In this document: one piece after another, positions 5,805-12,482 of the stretch | How the letters are laid out: every line of letters starts with the position of its first letter | Numbering within the stretch: position 1 is the stretch's first letter | Notes under the pieces: model-generated | The model's input: the letters and a program-made list of their open reading frames with translations, nothing else | The model's database searches: none | What the model was told of the DNA's origin: nothing | Program-made: the position numbers and the translations under genes | Origin: Candidatus Mediterraneibacter gallistercoris | GTDB lineage: Bacteria > Bacillota_A > Clostridia > Lachnospirales > Lachnospiraceae | Direction: 5' to 3' | Length of the DNA: 12,605 bases | NCBI GenBank assembly: GCA_019119745.1 | Contig: DWWI01000063.1 | Span: forward strand, 1 to 12,605

Positions 5805-6572
5805 ATGATCTTAGCAATTGATATTGGAAATACGAATATTGTGATCGGCTGCATCGACGGGAAAAAATGTCTTTTCGTCGAGAGGCTGTCCACGGTCCGG
5901 ACAAAGACAGAACTGGAGTATGCTTTTGATGTGAAAAATGTACTGGATATTTACCACATTAAGAGGACGGATATTGAGGGCGGAATTATATCTTCAGTGG
6001 TACCTCAGATTACGACTGTGGCAAAGCTTGCGGTTGAGAAAATATTAAAGAAAGAAGTGCTTGTCGTAGGGGCAGGTATCAAGACCGGTCTTAACATCCG
6101 AATCGATAATCCGGCGCAGCTCGGAAGTGATCTTGTGGTTGATTCCGTGGCAGGCATCACCGAATATCCGGTGCCGCTCCTTATTTTTGACATGGGAACG
6201 GCGAATACTGTCTGCGTGATCGACAAGAACAAAAATTATATCGGCGGGATGATCTACCCGGGAATCGGGGTATCTCTGGATTCTCTGACCGCGCACGCAT
6301 CCCAGCTGGGCGGCATCAGCCTTGAGGCGCCCGAGCATATTATCGGGAAAAATACAGTAGATTGCATGAAGAGCGGAACAATCTACAGTGCTGCGGCTGC
6401 CATTGACGGGATCATCGACAGGCTCAGGGAAGAAGTGGGGGGCGAGGCGACCGTAATTGCTACCGGCGGGCTCGCCAAAAAGATAGTTCCGTACTGCAGG
6501 AGAAAGATTATATTGGATGATAATCTGCTCCTCAAAGGGCTGGCAGTGATCTACCGCAAAAATAGGAAGTGA
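5805..6572 (+). CDS. coaX: Type III pantothenate kinase (CoaX)
   Basis: The 255-residue length is standard for CoaX, which phosphorylates pantothenate as the first step of CoA synthesis and, as a family, resists CoA feedback. The ASKHA-fold marks are present: phosphate-1 motif DIGNTN (6-11), the GSDLVVDSVAG block (107-117) with the conserved aspartate D109, the phosphate-2 region DMGTANTVCVID (129-140), GGMIYPG (148-154), GKNTVDCMKSG (181-191) and the adenosine motif ATGGLAKK (219-226). Two positions differ from the usual family text: GxDR reads GSDL, and GTATT reads GTANT. The start at 5805 follows the PanT-like stop by two bases; an upstream in-frame ATG at 5748 lies inside that gene and would add non-family residues. 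Expression probably depends on coupling, with a GAGAAAGG site in the end of the preceding gene. Confidence 0.95.
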   Translation: MILAIDIGNTNIVIGCIDGKKCLFVERLSTVRTKTELEYAFDVKNVLDIYHIKRTDIEGGIISSVVPQITTVAKLAVEKILKKEVLVVGAGIKTGLNIRIDNPAQLGSDLVVDSVAGITEYPVPLLIFDMGTANTVCVIDKNKNYIGGMIYPGIGVSLDSLTAHASQLGGISLEAPEHIIGKNTVDCMKSGTIYSAAAAIDGIIDRLREEVGGEATVIATGGLAKKIVPYCRRKIILDDNLLLKGLAVIYRKNRK

Positions 6573-6602
6573 AAATTCGATTTTCGACCTGATAAAGTAT
6601 TC

Positions 6603-6732
6603 GCCGGGAGGCAGGTATTGCTAACGCATACGTTTTCATTCGGCTGCAGCGTAACGGTACATAAGAGTGCAAAAATGCGTTCTAAGCGCCGACGCTGCCC
6701 CAACGGTGCGTACACAATACCTGCCTCCCGGC
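6603..6732. repeat. 130-bp palindromic element with perfect 18-bp terminal inverted repeats
   Basis: The ends GCCGGGAGGCAGGTATTG (6603-6620) and its exact reverse complement (6715-6732) bound the element. Inside, further segments pair in order: ACGCA/TGCGT (6624-6628 with 6707-6711), CGTT/AACG (6631-6634 with 6702-6705) and GCAGCGT/ACGCTGC (6646-6652 with 6692-6698). That is about 34 nested pairs around a 39-base centre. It lies between converging coaX and map and carries no credible gene. A T-rich run TCTTTT follows at 6736-6741. It may be a MITE- or REP-like repeat, an elaborate bidirectional terminator, or a structured RNA. No clear target-site duplication is visible. Confidence 0.8.
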
Positions 6733-6785
6733 TGCTCTTTTCCATTCCGAAAATTCTCATGCAAACAGGTAGAAGAAGGGGTGAT

Positions 6786-7649
6786 TTATTTGGTAAGTAC
6801 TTCGATTCCGTTTTCGGTTACAAGTACCATATATTCGATTTGCGCGGACAGTCCGTCGTCGATGGTATATACAGTCCAGCCGTTATCTTCATCGACAAAA
6901 AAGTCAGGACTTCCTTCGTTGATCATCGGCTCAATGGTGAACATCATGCCCGGTACAAGAAGCATCTCGCTGCCCTTTGGAGTTACGTAGCTTACGAAGG
7001 GGTCTTCGTGAAATTCAAGACCGATACCATGGCCGCCGATTTCTTCAACTACGGAGTAACCGTTTGCTTTTGCGTGTGTGTTGATCGCATCGGCGATATC
7101 ACCTAAGTGTCCCCATGGTTTTGCGGCGGCTAACCCCAGTTCTACGCATTCTTCCGTGACACGGACCAGACGTTCGGCGCGCTCCGAAACTTTGCCCATT
7201 TTAAACATACGTGAAGCATCGGAAAAATATCCGTCTACAATAGTTGAAACATCAACATTGATGATGTCTCCCTCTTTCAGGATGATATTTTCATCCGGAA
7301 TGCCGTGGCAGATTTCGTTATTCAGTGAAGTACACACGCTTTTAGGAAATCCCTGATAATTGAGAGGGGCGGGGATACCGCCATGCTCTGTCGTATAGCG
7401 GTATACGATATCGTCGATCTCAGCAGTGCTCATTCCGATATGGATGTGCTTTGCCACTTCATCGAGTACAGCTGTGTTGAGGGCGGCACTTGTTTTAATC
7501 TTCTCTATCTGAGCCGGTGTCTTGAGCAGCTTACGGGTAGGTACAATCTCACCCTTTTCTGCGTGTAAAAGCATTTTTTCTTCAATCGGCATGTGGCATT
7601 TTTTGTATTTTTTGCCGCTGCCGCACCAGCATAGCTCATTTCTTTCCAT
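6786..7649 (-). CDS. map: Type I methionine aminopeptidase with N-terminal SEC-C zinc motif
   Basis: A 287-residue protein that removes the initiator methionine from nascent proteins. The pita-bread core starts near residue 45 and carries all five metal ligands: D133 (NVDVS), D144 (SDASRMF), H207 (GGHGIGLEFHEDP), E240 (FTIEPM) and E272 (AQIEYMVLV), plus H115 in CHGIP. The N-terminal 20 residues form a SEC-C motif, ELCWCGSGKKYKKCH, with C7, C9, C18 and H19 as likely zinc ligands; such motifs are known in SecA and are thought to aid ribosome or protein contact. The start at 7649 is preferred over 7658 because GAGGAG sits 9 bases before it but directly abuts the upstream ATG. It follows the DUF1015 gene by 48 bases and is probably co-transcribed, although a TATAAT-like -10 at 7685-7680 could add an internal start. 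Confidence 0.94.
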   Translation of the reverse strand: MERNELCWCGSGKKYKKCHMPIEEKMLLHAEKGEIVPTRKLLKTPAQIEKIKTSAALNTAVLDEVAKHIHIGMSTAEIDDIVYRYTTEHGGIPAPLNYQGFPKSVCTSLNNEICHGIPDENIILKEGDIINVDVSTIVDGYFSDASRMFKMGKVSERAERLVRVTEECVELGLAAAKPWGHLGDIADAINTHAKANGYSVVEEIGGHGIGLEFHEDPFVSYVTPKGSEMLLVPGMMFTIEPMINEGSPDFFVDEDNGWTVYTIDDGLSAQIEYMVLVTENGIEVLTK

Positions 7650-7697
7650 GAAATACATCTCCTCTAAAATATCATTAATATTATATACAATGGCAGA

Positions 7698-8933
7698 TCA
7701 GAAGCGATGGATGAACAGACCGCTTCGGAGCTTCGGCTCAAACCATGTTGACTTTGGCGGCATAAGCATTCCTGCATCTGCCACGGACAGCAGTTCATCC
7801 ATTGATGTGGGATACATGGAAAATGCCATTCCGTCAGAAGCATCGGCAGTCTTTTCAAGCGCGCCTAGTCCGCGGATTCCTCCGATAAAACGGATGCGCG
7901 GATCGGTCTTCGGATCGTTTATGCCGAAAACAGGCGCCAGAATATGATCCTGCAGGATAGAAACATCCAGTCCTTTTACGGGATCGTCAGATATCAGCTT
8001 CGGCGAAACCGTGAGCTGATACCAGTTTTTACGAAAGTACAGGCCGAATTCACCTTTGTGTGCCGGACGGTATGCCTCTGTACCGACTTCCCTGATCTTA
8101 AAACCATCTTTTATCTTATCAAGAAATGCGTCAAATGTACACCCATTCCTGTCAATGACTACGCGATTATAGTCATAAATCCGGAGTTCATCTGAGGGAA
8201 ACAGAACCGAGAGAAAATAGTTGTATTCTTCATTGCCGGAACATCCCGGATCTGCGGCTCTTCGCATTTGCCCTACCCTGACGGCCGAAGCAGCTCTGTG
8301 ATGGCCGTCGGAGATGTAAAGATGGGGGATTTTCTCGAATAGCTGAGAAATATTATCAATGTATTCCGGACCGTCAATTTTCCATACCTGATGACGTACT
8401 CCGTCATCACTGGTAAAATCATACAGAGAAGGGCGGGACTTAACTTCGTTGATGATACGGCGAAGAGGTATGCAGGGACGATATGCAAGAAAAATCGGAC
8501 CGGTCTGGGCACTGCACGCGTCAACATGGTGTACTCGGTCCGCTTCTTTTGCGGCCAGCGTGTTTTCGTGCTTCAGAATCACGCCGTTTATATAATCATC
8601 GATGGAAGCACAGCCGACAAGACCTGTCTGTGTCCTGCCATTCATAGTAAGTGCATATATATAATAACATTCAGTATTATCCTGTATAAATGATCCGTCT
8701 TCAATCATGGCGTCGAGAGTCCGCCGGGCTGTCTGATAGACCTCAGGTGAATAGATGTCAGTACCTTCCGGCAAAAGAGTTTCTGCACGGTCGATCTTAA
8801 GGAACGACAGAGGATTGTCTCTGACGATTTCCCGTGCTTCACTGCTGCTGTATACATCATAGGGAAGCGCTGCGATAGAAGCGGCCAGATCTCCGGCGGG
8901 GCGTATTCCCCTGAAAGGACGGATTGTACTCAT
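7698..8933 (-). CDS. DUF1015 family protein, function uncertain
   Basis: A 411-residue soluble protein matching DUF1015 over its whole length. Landmarks are STIRPFRGIRP (2-12), LPYDVYSSSEAR (23-34), PLSFLKIDR (41-49), KHENT (121-125), YISDGHHRAASA (206-217), GLDVSILQDHIL (321-332) and the C-terminal MPPKSTWFEPKLRSG (391-405). The DGHHR motif at 209-213 resembles the GxxR-type nucleotide-contact motif of ParB/sulfiredoxin/serine-kinase-like proteins; a nucleotide-dependent role is inference. In Firmicutes the family often sits near serine synthesis genes, but none is visible here; the neighbour is map. The start at 8933 is preceded by AAAAAGGAGAA with about 7-base spacing; the open frame extends to 8984 without a ribosome site. 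Confidence 0.85.
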   Translation of the reverse strand: MSTIRPFRGIRPAGDLAASIAALPYDVYSSSEAREIVRDNPLSFLKIDRAETLLPEGTDIYSPEVYQTARRTLDAMIEDGSFIQDNTECYYIYALTMNGRTQTGLVGCASIDDYINGVILKHENTLAAKEADRVHHVDACSAQTGPIFLAYRPCIPLRRIINEVKSRPSLYDFTSDDGVRHQVWKIDGPEYIDNISQLFEKIPHLYISDGHHRAASAVRVGQMRRAADPGCSGNEEYNYFLSVLFPSDELRIYDYNRVVIDRNGCTFDAFLDKIKDGFKIREVGTEAYRPAHKGEFGLYFRKNWYQLTVSPKLISDDPVKGLDVSILQDHILAPVFGINDPKTDPRIRFIGGIRGLGALEKTADASDGMAFSMYPTSMDELLSVADAGMLMPPKSTWFEPKLRSGLFIHRF

Positions 8934-8988
8934 AAAGGTTCTCCTTTTTAAAATATATTTTACTGCTGGATATATTTTTACCATGGAT

Positions 8989-8997
8989 ATTCTACCA
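8989..8997 (-). promoter_or_regulatory. Possible extended -10 promoter for the DUF1015 gene
   Basis: On the minus strand TGGTAGAAT (8997-8989) forms an extended -10 element. Its -35 region (TAGTAA at 17-base spacing) is poor. The rest of the gap 8934-9126 holds the opposing FHA-gene promoter and no gene. Confidence 0.33.
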
Positions 8998-9067
8998 CAC
9001 CTGAAAAGCTTTTACTAGCCGCAGTTCATGCCTGATTCGGGAAGAGTGATTCGACAAAACCTCTATT

Positions 9068-9096
9068 TTTACTTGCCCGCAGATGAAAAGTATAGT
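9068..9096 (+). promoter_or_regulatory. Promoter of the FHA-domain gene
   Basis: TTTACT (9068-9073), 17 bases, TATAGT (9091-9096). The leader is short (about 25 bases) and contains the AAGGAGAG ribosome site. Confidence 0.6.
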
Positions 9097-9126
9097 AGTA
9101 TTAATATCCGAAGGAGAGATAATTGT

Positions 9127-9690
9127 ATGTGGTATTGGATCGTAATGTTTATACTCATTGCCGGAAGTATCGGCATGCTCGGAGTATCATTCAGCAGTAT
9201 AAAGAAAAACAGGGCGATTGCAGATGCTCAGGCGGACAGCAGAAGACGGCGCAGACGCCGGACGGCAGATGACCTGGACGAAGATGATTATGATGCGCCA
9301 TCGAGGAGGAGGCGTCCGGGGCAGGATGCAGAGGAGCAGCAGAGACACCAGCGAAAGAAGAAACGCCAGTGGAAGATCATTTTGGAAGATATTGACAGCT
9401 GGGATAAATATAGTTTTACTTTCTACGACACTGTCGGTATAGGCAGAGGGAAAGACGGCAGCATGTATGAAAAATATCTTCCCATTATGGGAGATGGCAG
9501 GGTGTCAAAGATACACTGTGCGATTATCCACAGAGGAGATAAGCTGTACCTGAAAGATGAAGGCTCAAGAAACGGCACTTACCTTAACGGCGAGCGGATT
9601 GACCGCCCCGTAGTGCTGCAGCGGGATGATATCATCGGCATCGGTGAGACAAGGCTTGAGATCCAGCGTGTTTTAAGAGAGAGCGAATAG
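9127..9690 (+). CDS. Membrane-anchored FHA domain protein
   Basis: A 187-residue protein in three parts: one N-terminal membrane helix (about 2-21), a low-complexity linker (about 37-80) with arginine/lysine runs and an acidic patch DDLDEDDYD, and a C-terminal FHA domain (about 82-182). FHA hallmarks are GIGRG (104-108), VSKIHC (126-131) and SRNGTYLNG (147-155), including the Arg, Ser, His and Asn residues needed to bind phosphothreonine. It should dock Thr-phosphorylated partners at the membrane, most plausibly substrates of a PrkC-type Ser/Thr kinase encoded elsewhere. The membrane helix lacks a cleavage site, so the FHA domain should face the cytoplasm. The start at 9127 is set by AAGGAGAG; the upstream in-frame ATG at 9028 precedes the promoter. 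It is a single-gene unit with its own promoter and terminator. Confidence 0.88.
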   Translation: MWYWIVMFILIAGSIGMLGVSFSSIKKNRAIADAQADSRRRRRRRTADDLDEDDYDAPSRRRRPGQDAEEQQRHQRKKKRQWKIILEDIDSWDKYSFTFYDTVGIGRGKDGSMYEKYLPIMGDGRVSKIHCAIIHRGDKLYLKDEGSRNGTYLNGERIDRPVVLQRDDIIGIGETRLEIQRVLRESE

Positions 9691-9706
9691 AAGCACTGAC
9701 TTATAT

Positions 9707-9742
9707 AAAGGCGTCCGGACCGGTGACGGGACGGACGCCTTT
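9707..9742 (+). terminator. Rho-independent terminator after the FHA gene
   Basis: An 11-bp stem AAAGGCGTCCG/CGGACGCCTTT (9707-9717 with 9732-9742) encloses a 14-base loop and runs into TTTTG. It starts 16 bases after the FHA stop. Confidence 0.88.
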
Positions 9743-9840
9743 TGTATGTCCGGCAATGCCTGCAAAGGGATACAAACGAACGGAATATGTCTGTAATGCA
9801 TATAGTAACTATATAATGTCTTTCCGGGAGTGTATGATTT

Positions 9841-10305
9841 ATGGACGTAAAAATGCCGTATTATATGGCATATCCGATGCCATTTTCTTATGATGACGAG
9901 AGAACAGAGCGAATGGATTTTGAATATCTGAAAAGCATGTATCCTGACACTGCGAAACGGATCCTGCCTTATGTAGAGGAGGAATGTGACCGTATGGAAT
10001 ACGAAAACAGTATGGTATATGATCAGTATCCGGATAAGCTGCAGCTTAAGATGATGTGCAGAAGAGTGTATGATAATGTCAGGAAACACGAACGAATATT
10101 TGATGAAGAGGGAATGATTGAAGAACAGACCAACGGAACAGCTGAACAGACAGCAGGTATTTCCGGAGCTGCGCGCAGGCGTGATCGTCGCGGCAGCAAC
10201 GGCAATGACATGCTGTCTCTGCGGGATTTCATTGAGGTGATGCTCTATCAGGAGCTTTATAAACGAAGATGCGACTATAGAAGGAGATACAGGAGATTTT
10301 ACTAA
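9841..10305 (+). CDS. Conserved-type protein of unknown function, Tyr/Arg-rich
   Basis: A 154-residue protein that I cannot assign. The N-terminus is Tyr/Met/Pro-rich (MPYYMAYPMPFSY), followed by a charged helical core (about 25-90) with YPDTAKRILPYVEEECDRME and a later YPDKLQLKMMCRRVY. A Gly/Gln/Thr-rich linker (about 93-118) precedes a C-terminal helix LRDFIEVMLYQELYKRR and the basic end RRRYRRFY. There is no signal peptide or membrane segment. The core has the look of a family conserved among Clostridia, and the aromatic, basic ends would suit a structural or coat-associated protein, but that is speculation. The start at 9841 has GGGAG about 10 bases upstream. A TATAAT at 9812-9817 lacks a -35 partner. 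It follows a terminator, so it is probably transcribed on its own. Confidence 0.7.
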   Translation: MDVKMPYYMAYPMPFSYDDERTERMDFEYLKSMYPDTAKRILPYVEEECDRMEYENSMVYDQYPDKLQLKMMCRRVYDNVRKHERIFDEEGMIEEQTNGTAEQTAGISGAARRRDRRGSNGNDMLSLRDFIEVMLYQELYKRRCDYRRRYRRFY

Positions 10306-10326
10306 TAGAAAAAATAATGTTATACT
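10298..10326 (+). promoter_or_regulatory. Promoter of the shikimate-kinase-like gene
   Basis: TTTACT (10298-10303), 17 bases, TATACT (10321-10326). The -35 box overlaps the last codons of the preceding gene, and the leader is about 45 bases. Confidence 0.58.
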
Positions 10327-10377
10327 GACTGCATAAGAGATACTATATAAAATACGAAATTAAAGAGAGAACATAAT

Positions 10378-10938
10378 ATGAAAAAAAATTTGATTTTTAT
10401 CGGCATGCCGGCCGTTGGAAAAAGTACGGTCGGCATTGTAGTAGCGAAACGGCTGGGGATGAGGTTTATTGACACTGATCTTCTGATCCAGGAACAGGAA
10501 GGGAAACTCCTGCGCGAGATAATCGCGGAAAAGGGCGAGGAGGGCTTTCTTGAAATAGAGAATCGGGTAAATGCCTCTGTAAAAGCGAAAAATGCTGTTA
10601 TATCACCGGGCGGAAGCGTGATCTACTGCAAAGAGGCTATGAAACATTATAAAAAGATCGGAACGGTAGTATATTTAAAAGCATCTTATCAGACAATAAA
10701 AAGGAGAATTAAAAATCCGAAGAAACGCGGAGTAGTGCTTAAAGAAGGTCAGTCACTCAGAGACCTGTACTATGAGCGGGTGCCATATTTCGAAAAATAT
10801 GCCGATATAACTGTGTGTGAGGACGGGTGTCGTATAGAAGATACGATAAAAAATGTATTAAATGCCGTAAAAAAGTATAGAAAAACGACGGAATTCAGGA
10901 AAAACCTTGACAATGTACCGGAGAGGAAACTAAAATAA
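10378..10938 (+). CDS. Shikimate-kinase-fold P-loop kinase with altered substrate site
   Basis: A 186-residue NMP-kinase-like protein of shikimate kinase type. Walker A is GMPAVGKST (9-17) and the magnesium/substrate aspartates are in DTD (32-34). The lid arginine R117 and the later arginine R134 in ERVPYFEKYAD are retained. Authentic shikimate kinases bind substrate with D34, an arginine in the GFR-E motif (R58) and a later arginine; here the motif reads EEGFLEIE, so position 58 is leucine. The usual TGGG loop reads SPGGS (76-80), and the lid RPLL reads RGVV. The fold and ATP binding are therefore supported, but shikimate as substrate is doubtful. The basic tail after residue 165 is longer than usual. 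The ribosome site AGAGAG is weak. No aromatic amino acid gene lies nearby. Confidence 0.8.
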   Translation: MKKNLIFIGMPAVGKSTVGIVVAKRLGMRFIDTDLLIQEQEGKLLREIIAEKGEEGFLEIENRVNASVKAKNAVISPGGSVIYCKEAMKHYKKIGTVVYLKASYQTIKRRIKNPKKRGVVLKEGQSLRDLYYERVPYFEKYADITVCEDGCRIEDTIKNVLNAVKKYRKTTEFRKNLDNVPERKLK

Positions 10939-10982
10939 GACGTTGAGCCGGGGCAGCATTGCGGCCCGCGGTTAAAAACCGA

Positions 10983-11011
10983 TTTAAAAACAACAGGTTT
11001 TATGATATAAT
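10983..11011 (+). promoter_or_regulatory. Promoter of murA
   Basis: TTTAAA (10983-10988), 17 bases, perfect TATAAT (11006-11011). The leader of about 93 bases contains alternative small hairpins (TGCAG/CTGCA at 11023-11035; GTGCA/TGCAC at 11022-11047), an orphan AGAGGGG at 11064-11070, and a tandem TCGAGG TCGAGG (11093-11104) supplying overlapping Shine-Dalgarno sequences. No strong terminator is seen after the preceding gene. Confidence 0.68.
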
Positions 11012-11110
11012 GTGCTCGTGGGTGCAGTTACTGCAATTACCTTGCACAGACATTAAGACACTTAGAGGGGAAATACAAATAAGATAATAAGATCGAGGTC
11101 GAGGTGCAAA

Positions 11111-12403
11111 ATGGAGCAATATATAATAAAAGGCGGAAATCCGCTTGTTGGAGAAGTGGAGATTGGCGGCGCAAAAAATGCAGCGCTTGCTATACTGGCA
11201 GCGGCGATCATGACGGACGAGACGGTCCTGATAGAGAATCTGCCGGATGTTAATGATATCAATGTAATGCTTGATGCAATCAGCGAGATTGGTGCAATGG
11301 TCCAGCGTATTGACAGGCATACGGTCAAAATCAACGGGGGCACGATCGGAAATTTCAATATTGAATATGATTATATCAAGAAAATAAGAGCGTCCTACTA
11401 TCTGCTCGGTGCACTGCTTGGAAAGTATAAGCGGGCTGAAGTGGCACTTCCGGGAGGGTGCAATATCGGCAGCAGGCCGATCGACCAGCATCTGAAAGGA
11501 TTTCGCGCATTGGGCGCAGATGTGGACATTGAGCATGGAAAGATTGTGGCTGAAGCAGAGTATTTAAGAGGAACACATCTTTACTTTGATGTTGTGAGCG
11601 TGGGTGCTACGATCAATGTTATGATGGCCGCGGCAATGTCCGAAGGCCTTACCATTATGGAAAATGTTGCAAAAGAGCCTCATGTTGTGGATGTGGCAAA
11701 TTTCCTCAACAGTATGGGCGCTAATATCAGAGGCGCGGGAACTGATGTGATTAAGATCAGAGGAGTACGTTCCCTGCACAAGACAGAGTACTCTATCATT
11801 CCGGACCAGATTGAGGCGGGAACATTTATGTTTGCAGCAGCTGCAACGCAGGGAGATGTCACTGTACTGAATGTGATTCCGAAGCATCTTGATGCTACGA
11901 TCTCCAAGCTGATCGATATCGGATGTGAAGTCGAGGAGTTTGACGACGCAGTGCGTGTCGTAGCAAAGGGACGCCTGAGAAGCACACAGGTAAAGACACT
12001 TCCATATCCGGGCTATCCTACAGATATGCAGCCTCAGATTGGTGTTGTTCTGGCGCTTGCCAAAGGCACAAGTACAATAACGGAGAGTATTTTCGAGAAC
12101 CGCTTCAAATATCTTGGCGAGCTGGCACGCATGGGAGCTCAGGTTAAGGTAGAAGGCAATTCCGCTACGATCGAGGGAATCGAGAGATTCTCAGGGGCGA
12201 GAGTGAGCGCGCCTGACTTAAGAGCCGGCGCGGCACTGTGCATCGCCGGACTTGCGGCTGACGGAATCACGATCGTGGATGATATTGTTTATATCCAGAG
12301 AGGATATGAGAGATTCGAAGAGAAGCTCAGAAGCCTCGGCGGTATTATCGAAAAAGTTACAAGCGAGAAGGAAATTCAGAAGTTTAAGCTGAAAGTAGGA
12401 TAA
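11111..12403 (+). CDS. murA: UDP-N-acetylglucosamine 1-carboxyvinyltransferase (MurA)
   Basis: A 430-residue enzyme of normal length. It transfers enolpyruvate from phosphoenolpyruvate to UDP-GlcNAc, the first committed step of peptidoglycan synthesis in the cytosol. The catalytic residues are present: K22 in GGAKNAAL, the cysteine C117 in LPGGCNIGSRP (the fosfomycin-target position, so a sensitive-type Cys), D305 in YPTDMQPQ, R371 in DLRAGAAL and R397 in IQRGYE. The two-domain inside-out barrel repeats are intact. Start 11111 is supported by GAGGTG 4 bases upstream. Many Firmicutes carry two paralogues; the start LxxGGNPLVGEV and the C-terminal KFKLKVG do not by themselves settle whether this is the MurAA or MurAB type. 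It is transcribed from its own promoter and followed by an independent SAM-riboswitch unit. Confidence 0.96.
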   Translation: MEQYIIKGGNPLVGEVEIGGAKNAALAILAAAIMTDETVLIENLPDVNDINVMLDAISEIGAMVQRIDRHTVKINGGTIGNFNIEYDYIKKIRASYYLLGALLGKYKRAEVALPGGCNIGSRPIDQHLKGFRALGADVDIEHGKIVAEAEYLRGTHLYFDVVSVGATINVMMAAAMSEGLTIMENVAKEPHVVDVANFLNSMGANIRGAGTDVIKIRGVRSLHKTEYSIIPDQIEAGTFMFAAAATQGDVTVLNVIPKHLDATISKLIDIGCEVEEFDDAVRVVAKGRLRSTQVKTLPYPGYPTDMQPQIGVVLALAKGTSTITESIFENRFKYLGELARMGAQVKVEGNSATIEGIERFSGARVSAPDLRAGAALCIAGLAADGITIVDDIVYIQRGYERFEEKLRSLGGIIEKVTSEKEIQKFKLKVG

Positions 12404-12418
12404 AATTCATAAATACTA

Positions 12419-12447
12419 TTGACATTTCCTTCGTCACGCAGTAAAGT
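12419..12447 (+). promoter_or_regulatory. Promoter of the SAM-riboswitch transcript
   Basis: A perfect -35 TTGACA (12419-12424), 17 bases, and TAAAGT (12442-12447). It begins only 16 bases after the murA stop. The -10 box lies inside an inverted repeat CAGTAA/TTACTG (12439-12444 with 12451-12456). Confidence 0.75.
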
Positions 12448-12482
12448 TTCTTACTGGAACAAAATTAAATTATTAAGACTTT

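Noticed and set aside
6603..6732. CRISPR-like repeat pair
   Set aside because: Only two copies in inverted orientation with complementary inner segments; no direct repeats or spacers.
6603..6741. Plain rho-independent terminator for coaX
   Set aside because: The arms are separated by about 94 bases with their own pairing and the T-run is offset, so terminator alone is an incomplete description, although it may have that effect.
6618..7106. 162-codon plus-strand frame through the palindrome and the end of map
   Set aside because: Half of it is antisense to map and half is the inverted-repeat element; no start signal.
7650..7658. Upstream ATG for map at 7658
   Set aside because: The GAGGAG ribosome site touches this ATG directly, while the ATG at 7649 has normal spacing.
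11010..11087. Possible 25-codon leader peptide before murA
   Set aside because: Its ATG overlaps the promoter -10 box, so it would not be on the transcript, and there is no ribosome site.
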